Source: a virus. Taken from it: a DNA stretch of 64,000 bases. Under the pieces are notes generated by a model. It saw only the letters and a list, made by a program, of their open reading frames with translations, did no database searches and had not been told where the DNA came from. This document shows, in pieces, positions 16,996 through 24,700 of this stretch. Within the stretch, counting starts at the first letter, position 1, and the number at the start of each line of letters is the position of its first letter. The translations under genes were made by a program, and so were the position numbers. The stretch is from positions 22,749 through 86,748 of IMG/VR virus record IMGVR_UViG_3300025030_000071; one strand, 5' to 3'.

Positions 16996-17261
16996 TGGAT
17001 CCAGGTCACGGCAATCAGTGTTTTGCAATTCGCTGTACCCACATACCCACCGGCATCACGGCTAGTGGGTGCAGCTGCTCTTTAGGGACTCATAGTCATT
17101 TTTTAACAAAGAAGAAAGTTCTTTGCTATCTTAGATCAAAACTAGCTGTTCATTTAAACCCTTCCATCCTCCCCCCAGAAACAACCAAGGATTATATCTT
17201 ATACGATGGCGAAAACGTACCTAGACTACAAGATAGAATCGACCAGCATATACCGGACTGA
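16995..17261 (+). CDS. RF-1 (class I release factor)-like domain protein with altered GGQ
   Basis: An 88 aa protein beginning at the TGATG overlap. Residues 3-22 read PGHGNQCFAIRCTHIPTGIT, which matches the release-factor domain layout PGGQ...vR.THiPTGI. Later THSHFLTKKKVLCYLRSKL fits the conserved rS..Nk.kAl..L...L helix. The family hydrolyses peptidyl-tRNA ester bonds on the ribosome, using the GGQ glutamine. Here the motif is HGNQ and the spacer to the VR-like segment is shorter, so activity is doubtful. The C-terminal part overlaps the next gene by 56 nt. The true start could be a few codons upstream. Confidence 0.55.
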   Translation: MDPGHGNQCFAIRCTHIPTGITASGCSCSLGTHSHFLTKKKVLCYLRSKLAVHLNPSILPPETTKDYILYDGENVPRLQDRIDQHIPD

Positions 17262-17922
17262 CTTTGAAGAAGGTCATGTAGTCTGGACCCCCCTTCCTTG
17301 GTCTGAATATCGCAAATACAGAGAAGCAAGAGACTTCATGGGTGCCACCATCGACATCCAATTAGAAGAATCTATCTTTAACAAATGCGTTCTTTACTCT
17401 AGCTTTGACGAAGACCCACCAGAAGAACTCTCAGAAGAAGAGAAATGGCGTTGGACAGAAGACTCCCGCGCTCATCAAGATGCTGGCATCATATCTTCAG
17501 TAGTAAAGAATGTCCTTTCTGTATCTGGCACTTTAAATCCTAATTCCATAATAGAAGTTATTTCTTATAATAGACAAGCTGTTGCTAATATCGAAGACCA
17601 GCTAATTGTTTTTATATGTAATGCATTCCCTGCTTATACTCCAGAAATGGTAGAAGCGATGGAATGGGCTACTATACTTAAAAGAGCAGCTCAGGCAGAA
17701 ATGATATTACAAACTGAAATCCAGATAACTGATCCAGAAGAAGAAAGGGTCAAAGCAGCTAGGGCTCAGAAGATCAATATCGAAAAGGAAATAGCTGAAG
17801 TAGGTGCTGCCATGGGCGGCAGATCAAAACAAGACAAAGCAATGGAGCAGCAAGCTGCTGCCGATCACAGAAAGCAGATGGGCGAGCTGAGAGGACAATA
17901 CCTTAGATCAAGAGGCATGTAA
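17206..17922 (+). CDS. Tail assembly chaperone (second of a pair)
   Basis: A 238 aa protein: an N-terminal globular domain with VVWTPLPWSEYRKYREARDF (residues about 25-44), a charged acidic loop (PPEELSEEEKWRW), then a helical domain and a long C-terminal coiled coil (from about 165, ending HRKQMGELRGQYLRSRGM). The start overlaps the end of the RF-1-like gene and the stop abuts ATG 17923. Chaperones of this shape bind the tape measure protein. No frameshift is needed to express it. Confidence 0.7.
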   Translation: MAKTYLDYKIESTSIYRTDFEEGHVVWTPLPWSEYRKYREARDFMGATIDIQLEESIFNKCVLYSSFDEDPPEELSEEEKWRWTEDSRAHQDAGIISSVVKNVLSVSGTLNPNSIIEVISYNRQAVANIEDQLIVFICNAFPAYTPEMVEAMEWATILKRAAQAEMILQTEIQITDPEEERVKAARAQKINIEKEIAEVGAAMGGRSKQDKAMEQQAAADHRKQMGELRGQYLRSRGM

Positions 17923-20900
17923 ATGGAAGAAAAGCCTCTTATCAGTGGTGTTGATAAAAAGCCTTTTATCGAAGTCACCAACCATGAATACGATGAATCT
18001 AGAAGATGGACCCAGGGGCTAACTTATCTTGCTCTATCAAGTGTGGCTTTAGTTGGTGTTAGGTTCGCCAGCAATATTACTTTAAATATAGATCCAAGTA
18101 GATTATCTTATCTTACTCAGGGTCTTGGCAACTGGTGGGAAGTAGCTGGTTATCAATTAGATGCAACTGGCAAAACCCCAGTTAGATTAAGAGACTTCGC
18201 CTTAGAAGGCATCAAGCGTGTCGAAGAAACCATGGGGGGCATTCCGAGAACCTTCGGTCTCTTTGGATATGCTTCCGCCGGCACGCTGACAACTCCTGCC
18301 TCTCGTTTAACAATTCCCCCAGAAGCTCTTGTTGGAGCTAGATCCCATTACGAAACCCTCTTAGGTGAAGCTGGTCATACTCTAACCCCAGAGGACATGA
18401 TCAGAGGCTTCAAGGTCCAGCCGCACGAAGGCAGACCAGCTTTGTTCCGCCTTGCCCCTGACAGTAGTATCTCTGGCGACCCACTTATCTCCGATGTAGA
18501 TATCAGAGCACGTCGTTGGCAGGTCGAAAAGGACTCCCTTCGAGATGCTGAAGGTCGCCTCAAATACCAACACGTAATCAAAGAAACAGAAGTCTACAGT
18601 GATATCGCCGGCGCCAAACCAATCAGCAGAAACAATGAATTCAGATATGTAGTAACTAAAGCTACTGGTAAACCAAAAATCTCTGGAGTCTTGAGAGAAG
18701 CGTTAGAACCATTCCTTAATGTTGATAAGTTAGAATCAAAGATAAACATTCCTCCAGAAGCCCACAAAGTACTTCAAGGTGCTCAGGTATTTGGAAAGCG
18801 CATGACGGAACGTTATATGCGTGTTCTAGATAGCCCGTTGGAATTCATAGAAGAAGTTGTTTATGGTGGACCTTCTTCTGAAAGAGGACTTCTTAAAAAG
18901 AGTATTGAAAGCAAACCATATTCATTCTTTAAGAATGTCTTGGGTGCAGGAGGGGATTATTCAGGCACTGCTTTAGACTTGTGGGGTCGTCATATAAGCA
19001 GGCTCCTGCCAATTGTTGTTGGTGGTGCAGCTGCTTATGAAGTCGGCTCTGCTGTAACAAATCTTTTCTTTGGCAGAAATCTAGAACAGATGGGAGGAGA
19101 AGCTGTTGCAGCAGGTGAAAGAACTTATGCTGGCATCTCTGACCTTACAGGCCTAACTGCTCTAAACAAATATCAAAAAGACAAAGCAGAAGGCTCTCAC
19201 CGGCTCTTAGGCGTTATGGCTTTTCCACTTTCGGGTGCTCTAACTGGATGGGTAGCCGCCGGCCTAACAAACAAATTAGCAACCCCTGAAGGCGTTTTCC
19301 CTTGGGCACATGCCAGAGAAGCGGTCCATGATGCCCCAGCTATTCTCCAGAAAGCGGAAAAGGTTCCACTCCTAGGTAAACTCTTTGGTGCTGGGATGAC
19401 TAGAGGAGCTAAATTCGCTGGGATAGGTGGAGCTATTGGCGGGCTTCTTTCATTACCATTCTTAATTGGTTCTTTAGGTTCCGGCTCCTCCTATAGGGAA
19501 GTGGCTGCTGAGCAGTCTGGAGAAGCTGAAGTATCTATAAAGAAAGGAAGATTTTGGGAATCCGGAAAGTCGGACATCGAGGGCGAAGGAGAACAGATCT
19601 ATACTGAAGGCTGGTATAGAAGATTAATGAACGAAGGCATAGACGACCTTAATTATGGAGACTATGCTGACAGACCTTTCTCAAGAATGATTAAAGGAGT
19701 TACAGATCCCTACTACATTGAAAAAGAAATGTATCATGAAAGACCTTACCCAATTGCAACAGCAGATGATTCTTTTGCGGGTCCGTTAGGTCCAATCTGG
19801 GCGGCCACAATAGGTAGAGTTCTAAAGCCAACCAAATATATGCATGCTGATGAAACATCCGCAGGCGGCCTCGAAGGCATCCAGCAAGGCGAAGCAATCC
19901 AGTATGGGAAGGACGTCTCTCAAGCCCCAGGAGGCGATTTAAGGAGTTCTGGACCTGCGCCTGCACTCACCCCCTTAAGCCCATCCTTCACAGCCGGAGA
20001 AACGATCTACAGAGCTTCTGACGCTGCTGGTTTACCTGGTTATATATTAAGCGAAGCCCTCGGCTCAGACTCTTGGTGGGCTGACAAACCAGTACTTGCT
20101 TCTTCAAGTGATATTGGCAATATGCGTAATTCATTCTGGGATTGGGAAATTGGTGGTGGCGCCATGACCAGTGAGGGAATCCGCAGATTTCTTCCCAAAG
20201 ACAGAACTGATATCCAAACCGTTAACCCAATTGCAAACGATATGCCTGCATGGCTCCCAGGGGCTGATTACTTCCAAGGCTCATTCTTGGAAGGGGACCC
20301 TTACTCTGGCAGAAGGATGAAGGAAAGACTGCCAGGCCCTGGTTTCGCTTCTCGCTTCCCAGAATTGGAAGATGTTCCATATGAAGAATATCCTGATATC
20401 TTCAAGTACAAGATATTAGCCGATGTTGCTAGGTCAAGTGATGAGTTTAAAGAAGTAGCTGGCAGAGTTAAAAACCAAGCAGACTCTGGAGAACTCCCCT
20501 ATAGAGATCAGGCTATTTATGCTGGGACCCAAGCACAACTCTTAGAAAGAGAAAAGAAACTTTCATTTAGAGGAGAGCCAGAAGGCATCTTAGGCAACTA
20601 CTGGGCGGGTCTAACCTCAGCCGGCCACCTAAACCCAGTTGAACATTTACTGCCCACCTCTCCTGTACATAAATCCTCAGGACCAGTTTCACCAATCCAG
20701 ACTTATGAAGAACGAGAAGTATACAGCAAGACTTCTCCTCAATGGAATAAACCAATAAGTGATTTCATTTTACCAGCAGCTAGAACAGCCGTTGCCGCAA
20801 CTGGTGTCGATTTCATCCCAGCTCCAGTCCAAGAAGAGCGAGATCTAAAACAATACTTTGATATCTTAGATTATACTAAAGCTAAAAAACTAGAAGGTGC

Positions 20901-21726
20901 TGCTAGAGAACAAGGTGAAGGCAGAGCTGCTTTTGCTTTTGCTAGAAAAGCTGAATTCACTATGTACGGTGCTGATCCATATGCCGACGTAGAGACAGTT
21001 GAGAAGGTAATCCCCCGAGAAGAGAAACCATACTTCAGGGAATTTGTTGCTGAAGATGACCCAGAAGTTAGAAAGAGAGTGCTTGAAGCCTCTCCAGCAT
21101 ATATGAAGAAATTCTATATGGCTCAATGGCAAAAGAAACTCTATGGGTTCTTAGCCTCCAAAGATGAAATCTCTGACCAAGAATCAGAAGCCATGCAGGC
21201 TATTGAAGCTTCTAGAGCCTTAGAAGGCCAGTCAGCTTCAATGGATATGTTCGGGGACTACTACTCAGGTGTTCAATCAGGTGATATAAGACCTAACACC
21301 TTTCCTGATTTTATTAGGGCAAAAAGATTAGAGGGTTATTTTGAAGAAGAATCTCCTTTTAATGCACCAGCTTCGGATTGGATCGGCTACAATCCTGGTG
21401 CTAATATGGACAGTATCAAGCTAAAAGTAGTACAAGCAGAAGGACTCGACCACCACGATTTCGATTTGTGGGAAGATGATTCAGCCCAGGCTGAACGAGA
21501 TTTGTACGCTGCCGAAGGTGCTAGGGATCTAATGAATGGCCCTGGAGAAGACCCTAACGAATTATCTAAATCTTTAATGGCTCTTAGATTAAGAGATTTG
21601 GATGTTCAGTTCACCAGTTCACCAGGAGACAAAACTAGAATAGTTTTAGATCTTGCGATGGATAAACGTGGTGAGATTAAGCGCCAACTTGAGCTTCAAG
21701 GGATCAGGTATGGAGTCGACACGTAA
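17923..21726 (+). CDS. Large tape-measure-locus protein with hydrophobic segments
   Basis: A 1267 aa protein directly after the chaperones, so it is the first candidate for the tape measure or for a protein ejected through the tube. Three hydrophobic, Gly/Ala-rich segments lie at about residues 361-384, 428-452 and 495-523. The N-terminal 300 residues are alpha/beta and not obviously coiled coil; residues about 540-1267 are charged with many acidic and aromatic stretches. It overlaps the next gene by one base (TAATG). I see no enzyme motif. If it is the tape measure, its length would predict a tail of about 190 nm (0.15 nm per residue, established rule). Start: ATG abutting the previous stop. 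Confidence 0.6.
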   Translation: MEEKPLISGVDKKPFIEVTNHEYDESRRWTQGLTYLALSSVALVGVRFASNITLNIDPSRLSYLTQGLGNWWEVAGYQLDATGKTPVRLRDFALEGIKRVEETMGGIPRTFGLFGYASAGTLTTPASRLTIPPEALVGARSHYETLLGEAGHTLTPEDMIRGFKVQPHEGRPALFRLAPDSSISGDPLISDVDIRARRWQVEKDSLRDAEGRLKYQHVIKETEVYSDIAGAKPISRNNEFRYVVTKATGKPKISGVLREALEPFLNVDKLESKINIPPEAHKVLQGAQVFGKRMTERYMRVLDSPLEFIEEVVYGGPSSERGLLKKSIESKPYSFFKNVLGAGGDYSGTALDLWGRHISRLLPIVVGGAAAYEVGSAVTNLFFGRNLEQMGGEAVAAGERTYAGISDLTGLTALNKYQKDKAEGSHRLLGVMAFPLSGALTGWVAAGLTNKLATPEGVFPWAHAREAVHDAPAILQKAEKVPLLGKLFGAGMTRGAKFAGIGGAIGGLLSLPFLIGSLGSGSSYREVAAEQSGEAEVSIKKGRFWESGKSDIEGEGEQIYTEGWYRRLMNEGIDDLNYGDYADRPFSRMIKGVTDPYYIEKEMYHERPYPIATADDSFAGPLGPIWAATIGRVLKPTKYMHADETSAGGLEGIQQGEAIQYGKDVSQAPGGDLRSSGPAPALTPLSPSFTAGETIYRASDAAGLPGYILSEALGSDSWWADKPVLASSSDIGNMRNSFWDWEIGGGAMTSEGIRRFLPKDRTDIQTVNPIANDMPAWLPGADYFQGSFLEGDPYSGRRMKERLPGPGFASRFPELEDVPYEEYPDIFKYKILADVARSSDEFKEVAGRVKNQADSGELPYRDQAIYAGTQAQLLEREKKLSFRGEPEGILGNYWAGLTSAGHLNPVEHLLPTSPVHKSSGPVSPIQTYEEREVYSKTSPQWNKPISDFILPAARTAVAATGVDFIPAPVQEERDLKQYFDILDYTKAKKLEGAAREQGEGRAAFAFARKAEFTMYGADPYADVETVEKVIPREEKPYFREFVAEDDPEVRKRVLEASPAYMKKFYMAQWQKKLYGFLASKDEISDQESEAMQAIEASRALEGQSASMDMFGDYYSGVQSGDIRPNTFPDFIRAKRLEGYFEEESPFNAPASDWIGYNPGANMDSIKLKVVQAEGLDHHDFDLWEDDSAQAERDLYAAEGARDLMNGPGEDPNELSKSLMALRLRDLDVQFTSSPGDKTRIVLDLAMDKRGEIKRQLELQGIRYGVDT

Positions 21727-24700
21727 TGGGTAACAGTAGCGATTCATTCTGGGGGGAGTATGTAGCTCCAGCTGCCTTATTAACGGGAGCCGGGATCACT
21801 GGCTATCGCACATTCCAACAAGTAAGTGCAGGTCGTATATCTGCACCTTGGCGCCAGCAAAAAGAACAAAAAGACCTTCTCCAAAAACTAAAGAGTGCAA
21901 GAGCTAACCGCTATGAAATCTCTGCAACTGATTTAGCAGATGCTTTAGACTTTGATACTAGCCGATATAAAGGCTTTAACATCTTTACAAAGAACAGAAG
22001 CAAAATTGAACCAGCATTTAAAACAGCCAAAGAACTAACCGTCAAGAGCCTATTACGTTCTTTTAACTTAAGCTCCTATGCTCAAACAGAACTAAAGGTT
22101 AACTTAGAGAATTTAGGCGATATATCAGCAGCTAACCTAAGGCATTTAATAGGGCTTTCGCCAAGCCACAAACAGCATGTTGAAAGAGTTGCTCGCTCAA
22201 CGGGTTTATTACATTTAGTGGATATCCCTGGCGCTGATACGGCAACAGGTCAATCGCTAGAAAAAAGAGCTAAGTTAGCTTACAAACAACTCATCACAGG
22301 GCATGAAGGACTTATAGACAGAACAGCTCCTGATCTTGGTGCTTTTATGGAAGAGCATAATATCTCAAGCGAGATACAAAAGCACAGAAGAATAAAACAG
22401 ATACAGATGGATTCTCCCGAAGTTATCGCTGCATATTTTGAAGAATATGGCTTTGGCAAAAGAGAAGACTTAATAGCTAAAACCCATCGTCTTTTCCAAG
22501 CCGCTAAAGGCAAGGGGTTAAAGACTCAATTAATCCTCTTAAAAGAAGGCGCCAGAACAGAACTCTCCCAAGTAAGAATCTCAAGTGGTAAAGCATTCCA
22601 GGATATCCCAATCCAGCAAGCTAACGGAAGAATAAGACTTGGTGCATTAAGCCCAACTGAATATGTAGCTAGACAGGCTTTAAATCCAGGAGAAATGAGA
22701 TCATATTTAGCTGGCAATAAAGGCACAAAGATCAGTATGGGTGCTGACGAATTCCTGATGGATTACTTTACTGAGAATATGGATGATCTTGTTGAAGGCG
22801 ATAAGTACAAGAGGTTTGTACGTTCTCATATCCAAGTAGGCAGAGAAGATATGGGTAGATTACTCATCCCTACTGTTGCTAATGAAGGACTCAATGTAAA
22901 GCGTGTCTATGAAATGGCTGCTAAAGGATTTGGCGCTTCTGCCGACGAACTCTCTTCTTTGAGAAAGATGTTAGCTGAACGCAATAACTACGACCCAGTC
23001 GCTGGCCTCGGTCCAAACCAGGTTACAAATGATGTTTTTACCCTTCCTCATCCTAGCGGGAGAATAGCAGGTTCACTTCCGGTAGGATACTCTGCTGATT
23101 CCAGAACTACAGCCCAGAGATCACGTCCTTTTAAAATCTTAAATGAAGGTAGGGGCGCAAGTACTAAATTTGTGGGGATGTTAGAAGAGCAATCAGGGGA
23201 CCAGATGCTGCGCATGCGCACAGCGGCAATTCCAGAAGAACATTTAAATGCTTTGCTTGCTGGCTCCAGTAGACCTGAGCTAAGAGCTAATGATGATATC
23301 CTATTTTTATTGGATCGTAATATTAGATATGGTGAAAGCCGCACCATAAGATTAGGTAAAAGCAATCTTCAATCTGCCAAACTTGAAGAACTTCTACAAA
23401 ACGAGACATTAAGGAGGCACGCTTTTGGAGAAGGCATCCAAGCTAGAATCTCTTTCCTTGAAGGTTTAGGTGGAGATACCATAACCGCAGAACAAAAAGC
23501 GGAAAGAGATCTGTTAGAACAAGCTAGAAGGATTTCTCCATCTGAAATTCTTGGGGAATCCTCAAAGGGGGGCTTTCAGAAAGGCCCAAAGTCTGGGAAT
23601 TTTCTTCTAGACAAAATCTTAGAAGATCCAAAGACTGGTGAACTTGCTTTAGCAGGGATGGACGAAAGAACCTTGGGGGATACTGAAAAACTCTTCGGCA
23701 ATAAAAAAGTTATTCAGATGGTGCCTGCAAGGACAGAATTCCGGGGTCTGGCTACTATATATGAAATGGCCAAAGGGTCGTCAGACATATTGCCAATTAT
23801 GGCGCTACCTGAAGGGCCAGAACGTGCCGCTGCATTAAAAGATTTCTATGGTAAATATATGGATGCTTTCCGCAGAAGCTACGGTAAGGCAATAAAATCC
23901 AACAACGGATTTACTTATAGGATTGACCCCAACACAGGTTCTACACACCACATCACTGTAGAAGAAATCATTCGAGGTACCCCAGAATTTAGGGATTTTG
24001 AATTAGGTCCACCAACGGAACCAGAAGTCTTGAGAAGAGCCCCAATTGAAGAGGCTTTAAGAAGAACCCGGGGGGTACAAGCAGTTGAGTCTCAGGGTAT
24101 AAAGAAAATAGGTGAAAAATCCCTAGATACAATCACGACTGCTATGCTTGCAGAACTTTCTGAAAGACACCAGGGAATAGTTAGGGAAGCCGATACAGCA
24201 GCTGCTCATCTCGCAGGTTCTAGTGGCCTAGGTGGCGATTATTCTGATTGGCAAAGAGCCTATTCAGAAGGAGGCGCAGAAAAAGCAAGATTCGGCCATG
24301 CCTTAAGAAGTGGGATAAAAGGTGAAGAATTGGCAGCGGCCAGAGCTGGGATGAAGCGAGCGAAATGGCTTTCTTCTGAAACTGCAAGACTAGACCCCTC
24401 AGTTCAAGGATCCCAATTTACAATTGGCCAATACCAAAAAGAAAGAAGAGACATAGAAGGTTTCTTCGCAGAAGTCGGCATCACCCCAGGAAAAGATAAC
24501 ATCTATAGATATCAAGATGCCCTTACCACATTAAGAGACCCTAGATCAACACAAAATGTAACCAACTTGTTTGATAAGGCCTTGGGGCTTACAAGAGACA
24601 TCGGGATGAGAAATAAGCTTTCTCTTTGGAGCACATCTCAACTCTTTGCAGATATTGCCTCACAACTAGAAGGGTTCAAGGAGAAAGGAGATCTAAGTAC

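Noticed and set aside
16839-17042. 67-codon leftward frame
   Set aside because: Lies antisense to the 33 aa and RF-1-like genes, which have ribosome sites and couplings; no signal on the minus strand.
22713-22730. GNKGTK near residue 332 of the 1907 aa protein as the beta-type catalytic lysine motif (compare RHGNKG)
   Set aside because: Too short and too far from the other motifs (about 950 residues) to be trusted without structure.
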